Source: Chlorocebus sabaeus
Lineage: Eukaryota; Chordata; Mammalia; Primates; Cercopithecidae
Reading direction: 5' to 3'
DNA length: 64,000 nt
NCBI RefSeq assembly: GCF_047675955.1
Contig: NC_132925.1
Location: 69,383,622 to 69,447,621 of the forward strand
This document shows, one piece after another, positions 1 through 10,960 of this stretch (position 1 is the stretch's first letter; each line of letters begins with the position of its first letter). A program made the translations under genes and the position numbers. The notes under the pieces were generated by a model. The model was not told where the DNA came from, did not search any database, and was given only the letters and a program-made list of their open reading frames with translations.

Positions 1-119
1 TAATAGTTCAGGGAGAAAATATTTTTCAGTTCAAAAGCCTGAGGCTTGCAGATCAAAAGTCAAGGTTCTAAAGGACATAATAACAACAGGTTTAAATAAC
101 TCTATCTCATGGCAACAGT

Positions 120-310
120 AGACTGGGGACTACTAAAGTGGAGAGGTGGCAGTTTTAAAGGTTGAAAAACTGTTGGGTATTATGCTCACTACCTGGGTGA
201 TGAGATCAGTCATACCCCAAACCTCAGTGTCACACAATATACCCATGTAACAAAGCGGGACATGTACCCCTTCAATCTAAAAGTTGAAATTATTTTTAAA
301 AAATACATGA
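120..310 (+). mobile_element. L1 LINE 3' end (5'-truncated)
   Basis: The stretch ending near 300 matches the L1 3' UTR pattern: a 'ctacctgggtgatgag' block, then 'ataccc' and 'atgtaacaaa', then 'acatgtacccc', closing in an A-rich tail. Only the last ~180 bases of an L1 are present. It has no coding capacity. The wording fits an L1PB/L1M-age element, not a young L1PA. Confidence 0.75.
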
Positions 311-494
311 AAATGAATAAAAAAACAAACCTATCTATCTTGCACTCTGAGACTTTCTTTTTCTAATTCCCAAAGCCAACAAGGGTAATACAAGCAGGAA
401 TATATTTTTAAAATATTGGCTATTATTACTATATCAATTGTGCCTTAATTTGATCTTTGGTTCCAAAGAGTCTTGATGACACAGACTGCCTCTC

Positions 495-610
495 ATTTTA
501 CAGAAGAGGAAACCAAACATGGGAGAGGTTAAATAACATAGATAAGGCCACAGAGTTACTTGGAGCGAGTGTTGCAACCAAAATACATGTCTATACATTC
601 CATGATCAAC
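495..610 (+). mobile_element. MIR SINE fragment
   Basis: Contains the degenerate MIR core 'cattttacagaagaggaaac', then 'gagaggttaaataac' and a 'aaggccacagagtta' block in the family order. This is an ancient tRNA-derived SINE relic with approximate limits. Confidence 0.6.
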
Positions 611-948
611 ACTTTAAACATATAAAGTATTTCTCTAATTTTTTTTTTTTTTTTAGCAAAGCCTTTGTCTTCTGAGGCTTTTCCTCTCTCTCTTAAGTGA
701 CTTTTGATCTGTATGCAAAAAACGTTGTGTGATAAGTTTTTTTTTATTTAGTCATATGTTATGAAATTAATCTCAAAGAAAATTAAAATGTCATTTCCAA
801 ATTCTTATACCCTGATGGAATGTCATCAATTTATTAAATAAAATATATTTTTGGGAAAATGTCACAAAAGAAAATAATGGTTGGTATCAATGATTATGTT
901 GAGTCATCAGAATACAGAATACAGAATACGGCAAATTTCTCAGTTGTG

Positions 949-1303
949 TGATGGTATAGTTTGGCTGTGTCCCCACCCAAATCTCATCTTGAGTCATACT
1001 CCTATAATTCCCATGTGTTGTGGGAGGGACCCGGTGGGAGATAATTTGAATCATAGGGATGGTTTCCCCCATACTGTTCTCATGGTAGTGAATAAGTCTC
1101 ACTAGATCTGATGCTTTTGTCAGGATTTTCTGCTTTTGTATCTTCCTCATTTTCTCTTGCCACCACCATGTAAGAAGTGCCTTTTGCTTCTGCCATGATT
1201 CTGAGGCTTCCCCAGCCATGTAGAACTGTAAGCCCAATTAAACTGATTTTTCTTCCCAGTCTCAGGTATGTCTTTTTCAGCAGCATGAAAACAGATAAAT
1301 ACA
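949..1303 (+). repeat. THE1 5' LTR
   Basis: Starts tgatggtatagtttggctg and contains the THE1 blocks 'ccacccaaatctcatcttg', 'gtgaataagtctcac' and 'ccatgattctgaggcttcc', with an 'aattaaac' polyadenylation-like motif near the 3' end. It ends close to 'aaatacag'. THE1 LTRs are known to act at times as alternative promoters; no activity can be read here. Confidence 0.85.
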
Positions 1304-1330
1304 GTAAATTGGTACCAGTAGAGTGGGACA

Positions 1331-1867
1331 TTGCTGAAAAGATACCTGAAAATGTGGAAGCGACTTTGGAACTGGGTAACAGGCAGAGGTTGGAACAGTT
1401 TGGAGGGTTCAGGAGAAGACAGGAAAATGTGGGAAAATTTGGAACTTACTAGAGACTCGTTGAATGGCTTTGACCAAAAGCCTGATAGTGATATGGACAA
1501 TAAAGTCCAGGCTGAGGAGGTCTCAGATGGAGATGAGGAACTTGTTGGGAACTGGAGCAAAGGTGATTCTTGTTATGTTTTAGCAAAGAGACTGGCAGCA
1601 TTTTGCCACTGCCCTAGAGATTTGCGGAACTCTGAACTTGAGAGAGATTATTTAGGGTATTTGGCAGAAGAAATTTGTAAGCAGCAAAACATTCAAGAGG
1701 TGGCTTGGGTGCTGTTAAAGGTATTTAGATTTACAAGGGAAGCAGAGCATAAAAGTTCAGAAAATGTGCAACCTGACAATGTGATAGAAAAGAAAAATCC
1801 ATTTTCTGAGGAGAAATTCAAGCTGGCTGCAGATAGTTGCATAAGCAACCAAGGAGCTGAATGTTAA
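1331..1867 (+). pseudogene. THE1 internal region, gag-like relic open frame (178 codons)
   Basis: One uninterrupted 178-codon frame runs through the first third of the THE1 internal region, beginning about 28 bases after the 5' LTR. THE1 internal sequence is regarded as a decayed gag-related segment; no protease, reverse transcriptase or integrase follows. The product is acidic and Lys/Glu-rich in its second half, with no zinc knuckle, signal peptide or membrane segment visible. Smaller frames downstream (1861-2133, 2010-2645) are fragments of the same internal region. I see no sign of use by the host. Confidence 0.6.
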
Positions 1868-2882
1868 TCCCCCAGACAATGGGGAAAATGTCTCCAGGGC
1901 ATGTTAGAGGTCTTCATGGCAGCCCCTCCCATCACAGGCCCATAGGCCTAGGAGAAAATGGTTTTGTGGGCAGGACCCAGGGTCCCTGTGCTGTGTGTAG
2001 CCTAGGGACGTGGTGCCCTGTGACCCAGCTGCTTCAGCCGTGGTTGAAGGAGACCAAACTAGAGCTCAGGCCGTGGCTTCAGAGGGTGCAAGTCTCAAGT
2101 GTTGGCAGTTTCCATGTGGTGTTGAGCCTGTGAGTTCACAAAGTCAAGAACTGGGGTTTGGGTACCGCCGCCCAGACTTCAGAAAATGTATGGACATGCC
2201 TGGATGCCCAGGCAGAAGTTTGCTGCAGGGGCAGGGCACTCATGGAGTGCTAGCGCAGTGTGGAAGGGAAATGTGGGGGCAGAGCCCCTCCGTGGGGGCT
2301 CTGACCCCTACTGGGGCACCACCTAGTGGAGCTGTGAGAAGACGGCCACCATCCTCCAGACTCCAGAATGGTAGATCCACCTACAGCTTGCACCATTCAC
2401 CTGGAAAAACTGCAAACACTCAATGCCAGCCCAAAGCACTCAAAGCTGGGAGGGAAGCTGTACCCTGGAAAGCCACAGTGGCAGAGTTGCCCAAAACCAT
2501 GGAAACCCACCTCCTACATCAGCATAACCTGGATGTTAGATATGGAGTCAAAGGAGATCATTTTGAAGCTTTAAAATTTGACTGCCCCACAGGATTTTGG
2601 ACTTGCATGGGCCCTATACCCCTTTGTTTTGGCCAATTTCTTTGATTTGGAATGGCTGTATTCACCAATACCTGTACCCTCATTGTATCTAGGAAGTAAC
2701 TAGCTTGCTTTTAATTTCACAGTCTCATAGGCAGAAGGGTCTTTCCTTGTCTCAGATGAGACTTTGGACTGTGGACTTTTGGGTTAATGCTGAAATGAGT
2801 TAAGACTTTGGGGGACTGTTGGGAAGGTATGCTTGGTTTTGAAATGTGAGGATATGAGATTTGGAGGGGCAAGGGGTAGAAA

Positions 2883-3231
2883 ATTATGGCTTGGCTGTGT
2901 TCTCACTCAAATCTCATCTTGAATTGTACTCCCATAATTCCCATATGTTGTGGAAGGGACATGATGGGGGATAATTTGAGTCATGGAGGCTGTTTCCCCC
3001 ATACCGTTCTTACGGTAGTGAATAAGTCTCGCAAGATCTGATGGTTTTATCAGGGGTTTTCCCTTTTGCGTCTTCCTCATTTTCTCTTGCCAACATGTAA
3101 GAAGTGCCCTTCGCCTCCCACCATGATTCTGAGGCCTCCCTGGCCATGTGGAACTGTAAGTCCAATTAAACCTCTTTTTCTTCCCAGTCATAGGTATGTC
3201 TTTATCAGCAACATGAAAACGGACTAATACA
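2883..3231 (+). repeat. THE1 3' LTR
   Basis: Second copy of the LTR, sharing the same ordered blocks as 949-1303 and ending 'gaaaacggactaataca'. It differs from the 5' LTR by scattered substitutions and small indels, as expected for a provirus tens of millions of years old. Confidence 0.85.
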
Positions 3232-3239
3232 TATGATTA

Positions 3240-5560
3240 TTTACGTTTAATGTTTAAGTGTTACATAGCCTATCATCTCACTCATTGTTTTCTACCTGTC
3301 TCATCTATTGTCTCTCTTTTACCTCTTTTACTGCCTTTTTTTGGATGGTTGTTCCTTCTTAGAATTCCAATTAATCTCCTCCATCAGCCCATTAGCTTTT
3401 TAAGTTATACTTATTTGCTTTATATTTTAATGGTTGTTCTAGGATTACCATAGGCATATTCAACTTATCATTGCCTACACTGAAATAGTGCATCATGTAT
3501 AATATAAAACTTTCCATTTCTCTTCTATCATCCTTTGTGCTCTTGTTGCCATAAATTTTATTTCTACATATGCTACAAGCTTCCCAATATATTGTTGCTA
3601 TTTTTGCTTTAGGCAGTCAACGATCTTTTTTAAAAATGTTTAAAACCAAGCAATCAAAGTCTTTTAAATTTTTCCATATATTTACCATGTCTGGGCTCCT
3701 TTAACATTTCTTGAAGTACAGGTCTGTTGGCACAAATTCTCTCAGATTTTGTCTAAAACCTATAGTACTTTCATTTTGTAAAGAATATTTTCATTGGATA
3801 TGGAATTCTAAGTTAATTGTATTTATTTTTCTTTCAGCACTTAAATGAAGTTTTTCCATTGTCTTCTGGTTAGAATTATTTCTGATGAGAAGTTAGTAGT
3901 AGCTCTTACTTTTGCTTCCTTGTATTTCTTTATTTTAAATGACAAATAAAAATTGGATGTATTTATCATGTACAACATGATGTTTTGAAATATGTGTACA
4001 CTATGGAATGACTGAATAAAACTAATTAACATAAGCATTAGCTTACATACTTAATTTTTTGTGTGATGAGAACACTTAACGTTTATTCTCTTAGTAATTT
4101 TCGAGGCCACAATACATTGTTACTAACTATAGTCACCATGTATTACAGTAGACTCCTTGTATTGAATATGTCTTTTTCTCAGGCATCAGTTAAGATTTTT
4201 TCTCCTTATCATTAATTTTCAAAATCTTGATTATAATGTACCTTGATATAGTTTTATTTTTATCCTACACATTGTTCATTGAACTTCTCGGCTTTGTGGG
4301 CTTATAGTCTCATAAAATGTGAACAAATTTTAGCCATTATTTCTTTAAATACTTTTTCTGTCTTCTACTCTACCCTCTCCTTTCTGGAGTCCAGCTACAT
4401 GCAGATTTGACTGCCTGTTATTGTCCCACAAGTCACTGGGTCTCCATTTATTATCTTCAAGCTTTTTGTTTGTGCTTAAAATTGGATAATTTCTATTCTA
4501 TTACTATGTTTTCAAGCTTATCGATTATTTCTCTGCAGTGTCTAATCTCCCATTAAGCCCATTCTGTGAATTTGTTGTTTTAGTTTTTAGATTTTCATCT
4601 CTAGATGTTCCATTTGGTTGTCTATTTATAAGACTCATTTTTTATCTCATTATGCTCATAGTTTTCTTTAAGTCATTTAACATAGTCATAAAAACTTTTC
4701 CTTCTGGCCATGGGTCACATTTTCCTGCTTCTTCTACTGTACTATGCCTGTGTAGTCATTTGTGATTAGATGCTTCAATTTTTAGATATTGTTAAATACC
4801 AGGATTTTTATTTCTTTAAAAAGTCTTGATAATTTATTTTATTTTATTTTTTGGACATCAGTGAAGCTTTAGGCTTTCAGTCTAATTTTAAAATTTCGCT
4901 AGGGAAGGTCTAGGATAACCTTTCATGTAGGGCTTTGTTTAGCACACCTACTATTATGTGGTGATCTTTATTTGATATCTACCAAATGCCCCATTGTTTA
5001 GAGTCATGTCACTCTAGTTGGTTCAAACTTGAGTATCACCCAGACTATGAGAGCTCCGGGAATTGCTCCACTTTTAGCCATCAGGTAGTTCTTCTTTCAC
5101 TAATTTTTTGTTGTTGTTGTTGTTACTTGTTTTGCTTTGTTTTGGTTTTGCTGGCCTCATGGATTCTCACCCTACACATAAACAGTAGTGTGCTAAAGAC
5201 TCAAAGTGACCCTTTGCAGATTTTTGGAGATTATTTCCCTTAGGTTCCCTTCTCTTCATTATTCTATCATACTCTAGTGGCTTCCAGCTTACCAAACTCT
5301 GGGCTCTGACTCCTCAACTCAGGGAGGTTGTTGTGCTTTGCAGTGTAGAAATACAGTGTTGTTCAGGAAGTGCCTCAGATAGAAATCCAGGGCAATCATA
5401 GGGCTTCTTTGTTTGCCTTCTTTCAGGGATTTTAGTCTTATGCTGCCTTTTATCTGATGTTATTTCTTATGATATTTTTCAGATGCTGGTTGTTTATGAC
5501 AGGGATGCAAATCTGTTATCACTACTTCATCATGCTCAGAAGTAGAAAAGAGTCATACCC
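3240..5560 (-). mobile_element. HAL1-like LINE (L1 ORF1-type, no ORF2)
   Basis: Read on the minus strand this follows the order of a HAL1/L1M 5' region, ORF1-like segment and 3' part. Landmarks on the plus strand are 'ttctgatgagaagttagtag' (3875), 'ttattgtcccacaagtcac' (4417), 'tctctgcagtgtctaatctc' (4530) and 'ttcatctctagatgttcc' (4594). No ORF2/RT segment is present, which favours HAL1 over a full L1. All frames are closed by stops. It is interrupted by a nested L1 at 3927-4153. Subfamily and ends are uncertain; an L1M 5' half is the alternative. Confidence 0.65.
3927..4153 (-). mobile_element. L1 3'-end insertion nested in the HAL1-like element
   Basis: The block around 'gtacaacatgatgttttg' and 'actatagtcaccatg' is the L1MA/L1PB 3' UTR in reverse orientation, with a T-rich 3' end at left. 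It is bounded by identical 10-bp repeats tccttgtatt at 3917-3926 and 4154-4163, a target-site duplication. It was inserted into, so is younger than, the surrounding HAL1-like sequence. Confidence 0.82.
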
Positions 5561-6461
5561 ATTTCATATAAGGACTTCTAAACTCATTCACATTATATAT
5601 AATCCTTACTACAATTTTTATTCTTATGCTTGAATCCCAAGAAGATTAATTATATCAAGTCAGTGTAGCTCCTTTCCATCTGGTCTTCTGTGTCTACCGG
5701 GTATCTCTGAATCTTGACAAGATCAAAACTGCCATGGAACGATGTCTACATGAATCCAGGTCAATATAAGGTCCATTAATGTTTTATATAGGCTAAATTT
5801 GATACACAACATTCCTTGGTCTCAAAATCATAGATAATGAGTTTTTTCATAATTGCGTGACCTTAAATATCAACTAATCCCCCGAAAAGAATATGAGCAA
5901 ACATTGTAATAATGATGCTAATGACATGTATATCATTAGCATCATTATAATGATCATAAGAAACTATGTAATATCCATGACAATGTCATGCTAAATTAGC
6001 TTACATTTAATAACAGTAAAAGTTTTAGTCACTAGATATTTTAAACAGAATCAAAAACCCATTCACAACACATTTTAATGATTCCATATAATCAGTATTT
6101 TTAAAATTGATGAAAAAATCTTTGAGACTACTTTGAAACATGGACTTTGTATATTGAAAATTATAAGCTATTTGTCAAGACTTGGAAACAGAATTTAGAT
6201 ACTTAAAGTAAAATTTGATAGAAATAATAATATCTATTCTGGATCAAGAAGGACTTTTTATCAAACATAAGGATAATAATTATCACACATATACATACTT
6301 ATCTGTATACATTGTATATACATATATTTGTGTACATCTAACTTTAGATACAGAAGATCAGAAGATACAAATGAGGACATTTAGTATCCTATTATAAGAT
6401 TTCTATAGAGGAGGAGTCAGAAAACAATTTATATGAAGAACTCTATTGTGAATATTTTAGA
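5561..6461. other. AT-rich sequence, no recognised feature except a hairpin
   Basis: No gene or repeat family recognised apart from the perfect inverted repeat at 5909-5948. Only short chance frames are present. Confidence 0.5.
5909..5948. repeat. Perfect 16-bp inverted repeat (hairpin)
   Basis: Arm ataatgatgctaatga (5909-5924) and its exact reverse complement (5933-5948) are separated by 8 bases (catgtata). No mismatch. It is not the core of any palindromic transposon I know (for example MADE1). Confidence 0.9.
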
Positions 6462-6630
6462 CTTCGTGGCCTAGAGAGTCTCTCACAATCACTCAACTCT
6501 GTCACTCTAGTATGAAAGGGGCCATAGAAAATAAGTAAATGAATGAGCACATGTTCCAAACTTTATTTACACAAAAAATTGCAAGCCAGATTGAGTCTGC
6601 AAGTCACAGTTTGCCAATCTGTGACCTACA
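6462..6630. mobile_element. hAT-type DNA transposon relic
   Basis: Contains 'cactcaactctgtcac', 'ggccatagaaaataag', 'actttatttacacaaaaa' and 'cacagtttgccaat', the ordered blocks of a common ~240-bp hAT/Charlie-type MER element, also present at 21838-22058. Subfamily not assigned. Confidence 0.6.
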
Positions 6631-7160
6631 GTATAGGATAACCCAAAGTCCTAGAGCTACCTAAAGATAGGTGCATAGTGTAGGGTCAGTTTTGAACCAC
6701 TAAGACTCTCAAACATGAACATCCATCTCTTGTACACCTGCCATCCACACTTTTCATGTTAATCCATTTTTTTGCCTGTTTCCAACTTTGTTTTGGCCCC
6801 TATCCCTGGCTTTGGGTGTTTGTTTTGTCTCCTCACAAAAAAATTTGACTGGGCCTCTCCTCTTTGGCTTTCCTGCTATAAACTATTTGAGGCAGGACAA
6901 GTCAAATATGTTTTTGTCTGCACAAGGCAGGGTAGGAATGGGTGGACATATGAACTCTTTAAGAACATCATTTGATTTCATTATTCATTATGCAGAATAA
7001 TAATGTTATCCACACAGTCTCTTTTTCTGCACCTCCCTAAGCTAACACACTGAAGTAGCAAAAGAAATTATTTATTAACTGGGCATCTGTGACTATAAAA
7101 CATATAGACCATACAGACTATATGGAAGTCTCAGCTGCTATGATATTAAGAAAACATGTC
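6631..7160. other. No recognised feature
   Basis: AT-rich unclassified sequence. Two overlapping open frames near 6772-7000 show no domain or codon signal. Confidence 0.45.
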
Positions 7161-7241
7161 TATCACACACATGATAGATATATATATAATATATACACAC
7201 ACATATACAGTATATATATATGGCAGATATATATATATATA
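7160..7241. repeat. AT/CA simple repeat
   Basis: Runs of (TA)n mixed with (CA)n, directly next to the T-rich end of an inverted Alu; a probable microsatellite that grew from the Alu insertion site. Confidence 0.8.
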
Positions 7242-7540
7242 TTTTTATTTTTGTAATTTTTTGAGATGGAGTCTTGCTCTCTCACTCATGCTAGAGTGCA
7301 GTGGTGCAATCTCGGCTCATTGCAACCTCCAGCTCCTGGGTTCAAGTGATACTTCTGCCTCAGCCTCTTGAGTAGCTGGAATTACAAGTGCACCGCACCA
7401 AGCTCAGCTAATTTTGTATTTTTAGTAGAGAGGGGGTTTTACCATGTTGGCCAGGCTGGTCTTGAACTCCTGATCTCAGGTGGTCCACCCATCTCAGCCT
7501 CCTAAAGTGCTATTACAGGCGTGAGCCAGTACATCTAGCC
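7242..7540 (-). mobile_element. Alu (S/J type), inverted
   Basis: Complete Alu in reverse orientation: T-rich end, 'gagatggagtcttgctct', the middle 'gtatttttagtagagag' and the terminal 'tattacaggcgtgagccag'. Many CpG-decay differences suggest an older AluS or AluJ. Confidence 0.92.
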
Positions 7541-9141
7541 TATGTTTTATAATTTTGAAATACATTTTCCTAAGAGACTATGTACTATATTTTACTACTT
7601 TTGTTAAAATACATTTTTAAAACCTTTTAGAAAAATATGCCAACTTAATCCATGAATGATGAACTTCATGAAACAAGGTAGCATCCACATTAAGATGTTG
7701 TGAAAATTTAATTAAGAAAACATTTATAAGGTTCCTAAAACTGTGCATGCATATTGTAGGCATTCAGATGTCAATTCCCTTATTCTCACATATCAAACAG
7801 GAAAAAATACCAACTGAACCATTCAATTTATGGAAGGATGTGTATTTTCAGATGGTGTTTCAGTAAGAAATATGTGTTTTATTATTCCACAAACCTAGTT
7901 CTATTGCTCCAGATTAAATAACAACTGAAATTCTAAAGGAATCAAGGCTCTGCCAATAACCACACATTCCCCTAGAAGGCATTCTATGTAAATATACATT
8001 TTAACTCTACAGAAGAGATTTGAGACTACGGACAATACTGAAAGACAAGGACATAATAAAGCAGGATTTCCACAGAGTATACAGGGTCACACTTTTATGT
8101 AACCTGAAAAAACAGGGCTGCTTAATTATCTGTTGAATTTTAGTAAGTCCTGAAGACATACTAAAGAAATGTGATTAGGAAGAGGACAAGCACTTCTTTA
8201 GTAAAGGTTTATAAAAATAAACCAGTATAAAGAAGAACCTTGTAAATGTTTGCTCATGACTTTTTCAAAAAGCAAAATAAAATATTTAATAATCTCTTTC
8301 AGATGGCATAATTTCACTAGTTTTTGCCCTAGGCAAAAGGAAGATTTTTGCCAGTAAAATTGCTTTGAGCTTTTTCAAAAGGAAACCTAAGCTAAAAAGG
8401 TATATTTCTTTTAGCAAGAAATAGATCCTTAGTCTAAATCTTAACCGCATTTTCAATAATGCTTTTGAATTGCAAAAGGTAAAAATAAATAGAAAAAAAT
8501 CCAGAAAAAAATAAAACAAAGTTATGGAAAAAGTAGAATTGGAAATTGGTAGTGAATAACTTTTTCTTAAAATATAAATTGGTTTGTACTTATTCATCAT
8601 TTTCATACTATTTTGAGAGAATAATCACTAAATTATTTCATTCAAATTACCAGGGATTGTATTTTATCCAAAGAACATTCATGCGACTTTAACTTTAAGT
8701 GCTAGCAATTGCCTTATGCAAGAGTAAGGTAAAGGCCTAAATTGAAACTTGCATTCTTGGATCATGTAGAATTTCTTCATCCTTGTTAAATTCAGTATTT
8801 GCCTAAGTTATTAGCTAATTTGAAAAGGAGTTGTAGCTCTTCACTTTAACTCTTCTATCTTGTATTATGTAATGATACGAAACACTATCCAGAAAAACCT
8901 CTGTTAATATGGAGTCTAATTTGTAATGAAAGATAAACCTTTGTCCATGAGAAAAAACAAAATGTCTATTATATAAATTACTAGTGTAAACAAGAATGAA
9001 GGAAATGAAAAAGGGAAAGAAAAGGAATAAAGACTAACAGAGCAGCTTATAATATTATATTAGTGGATAACATATTGACATTAATCTTAAACTGTACTAT
9101 AAAATGATTATAAATTCTCTTTTGAGATTCTGAGTGACAAC
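7541..9141. other. AT-rich sequence, no recognised feature
   Basis: No gene, RNA or repeat recognised. A 106-codon minus-strand frame at 8286-8606 is Lys/Phe/Leu-rich, as expected from AT-rich DNA, with no domain. Confidence 0.5.
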
Positions 9142-9155
9142 CACCTCTACTTTTG

Positions 9156-9477
9156 TATTCTTTCTTTCTTTTATTTATTATTATTTTTCTGAGACAGGGT
9201 CTTGCTCTGTCACCCAGGCTGGAGTGCACTGGTGTGATCTCAGGTCACTATAACCTCTACCTCCTGGGTTCAAAAGATTCTTGTGCCTCAGCCTGCTGAG
9301 TAGCTGGAATTACAGGTGCATACCACCATGCCTGGCTAATTTGTGTGATTTTAGTAGAGACAGTGTTTCACTATGTTGGCCAGGCTGGTCTTGAACTCCT
9401 GGCCTCAAGTGATCCACCCACCTCACCCTCCAAAGCGCTGGGATTACAGGCATGAGCCGCTTGGTCCAGCCAACAAT
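9156..9477 (-). mobile_element. Alu (S type), inverted, with TSD
   Basis: Full inverted Alu with a T-rich tail (tttctttcttttattt...). Exact 14-bp TSD cacctctacttttg at 9142-9155 and 9478-9491, so the insertion is intact. Confidence 0.95.
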
Positions 9478-9560
9478 CACCTCTACTTTTGATCATACCC
9501 CTAGGTTAATGTTTTCCAAATCGCAGTGACTCATGTACTAAATTCATAATTCTTGCCATA

Positions 9561-9966
9561 TGTCTGAGTCCATTTAGTGTTGCTATAACAGAATACCTGA
9601 GGCTGGGAAATTAATAAAGAAAAGAGGTTTATTTGACTCCTGATTCTGGATGGTTCACAATTGGGCAATGCATCTGGTGAGAGCCTTAGACTGCCTCAAC
9701 TCATGGCAGAAAGTGGAAGGGGAGCAGATGTGTGCAGAGATCACATGGTGACAGAGGAAGCAAGAAAGAGGAACCAAGGAAACCAGATCTTTTTAACAAC
9801 CTGCTCTAGCATGAGCAGGAACTCACTCACCCCTGAGGGAGGGCATTGATCCATTCATGAGGGATCCACCTGCACGACCCAAACACCTCCCACTAGGCCC
9901 CATCTTCTAATACCTTCGAGGTCAAATTTCAACATCAATTTTGGTGGGGACAAACCAAACCATGGC
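9561..9966 (-). mobile_element. Solo MaLR LTR (MST/MLT1 group)
   Basis: Starts tgtctgagtccatttagtg, with 'ataacagaatacctgaggct', 'ttaacaacctgctc', 'ccaaacacctcccactagg' and a terminal 'gacaaaccaaaccatggca'; this is a MaLR LTR on the minus strand, ~405 bp, without internal region or partner LTR. Confidence 0.8.
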
Positions 9967-10212
9967 ACCGTATTTGTGTGCAATGTCTACTATTATTTAC
10001 AAATTGTTACTGATTGGTCCCCTTTTTCTTGATTACATATATTTTAAAAGAAAATCCACTATCATCACAAAATCCAGAGTTTGGTGTTCCAGTTATATTT
10101 TGAATATATATTAAAATAAAAATAGTATTATTAAAGCAAAAACAATATGCCACTATTTTCACACAAAATCATCACACACTCTGCTTACCTTACTTAAAAA
10201 AAAGCTACCCTA

Positions 10213-10242
10213 CATTAATGTACTGTATGCAGTACATTAATG
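10213..10242. repeat. Perfect 13-bp inverted repeat (hairpin)
   Basis: Arm cattaatgtactg (10213-10225), loop tatg, arm cagtacattaatg (10230-10242). Both arms are exact. No repeat family recognised around it. Confidence 0.9.
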
Positions 10243-10297
10243 AGAAAAACTGATATACATGGAAGTATTTTTGTTATTGGTGTTGTTTTGGTTTGGA

Positions 10298-10596
10298 GTT
10301 TTTTGTTTTGTTTTGTTTTGTTTTTGAGTCAGAGTCTTGCTCTGTCACAAGATCTTGGCTCACTGCAACCCCTGCCTCCCGGGTTCAAGTGATTCTCCTG
10401 CCTCTGCCTCCCAAGTAGAGTAGCTGGAACTGCAGGCACACACCACCACGCCCACTTGATTTTTCTTTGTATTTTTAGTAGAGAAGGAGTTTCACCATGT
10501 TGGCCAGGCTGGCCTCAAACTCCTGACCTCAGATGATCCAACTGCCTTGGCCTCCCAAAGTGCTGGGATTACAGGTGTGAGCCACCATGCCTGGCC
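10298..10596 (-). mobile_element. Alu, inverted, with internal deletion
   Basis: The tail is a (ttttg)n run; the body has 'gagtcttgctctgtcac' joined directly to 'aagatcttggctcactgc', so about 25 bases of the standard Alu are missing there. It ends 'gccaccatgcctggccc'. Confidence 0.92.
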
Positions 10597-10759
10597 CATG
10601 AACGTGTTTTTTATGTAATCATTTTATGAAAATGATATCAACAGATATATTTGTTGGGATTTTTCACTTAATTTCAAAACCTCCAGTTGGTCTACATTGC
10701 GTCCTGGGGGAAATCATACTGTAAAGCATAATCAACTCTCTATAAAATACTGTCCTGTC

Positions 10760-10960
10760 CACTGGCATTATATCAGGCTCTTAAATACAGTTTATTCACA
10801 TGATAACCCAATGAATTTGGTACTTTTGTGACCCTCCCCCTTCCCAATTTCTACCCCATGTTACAGATGAGGAAACTTGGATTCAGAACATTTAAACAAT
10901 TTGCTTAGGAGTATACATCTGGAATTTGCCCACTAGTGTGTCCTATTACAAAGTCTGCCT
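10760..10960 (+). mobile_element. MIR SINE
   Basis: Has 'ccccatgttacagatgagg' followed by 'aaactt' and a decayed 'aacatttaaacaatttgctt' segment, preceded by an 'acccaatgaatttggta' block; typical MIR order. Confidence 0.65.

Larger units (their letters stand above)
949..3231 (+). mobile_element. THE1-type ERVL-MaLR element, two LTRs plus internal region
   Basis: Two LTRs of about 350 bp in direct orientation (949-1303 and 2883-3231) bracket a ~1.58 kb internal region. The total of ~2.28 kb is close to a full-length THE1. A primer-binding-site-like segment follows the 5' LTR (about 1309-1326, ttggtaccag...). A purine-rich tract (about 2862-2881) precedes the 3' LTR. MaLR elements are non-autonomous relics of the ERVL group without pol, so this copy cannot move by itself. 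No clean 5-bp TSD was seen. Age fits an anthropoid-wide insertion. Confidence 0.88.

Noticed and set aside
1147..1560. 137-codon minus-strand frame
   Set aside because: Antisense shadow of the THE1 5' LTR and internal region.
891..3239. Possible long TSD (tgattat) around the THE1 element
   Set aside because: The left copy lies ~50 bases before the LTR start, so it is not at the insertion edge; MaLR TSDs should be about 5 bp and adjacent.
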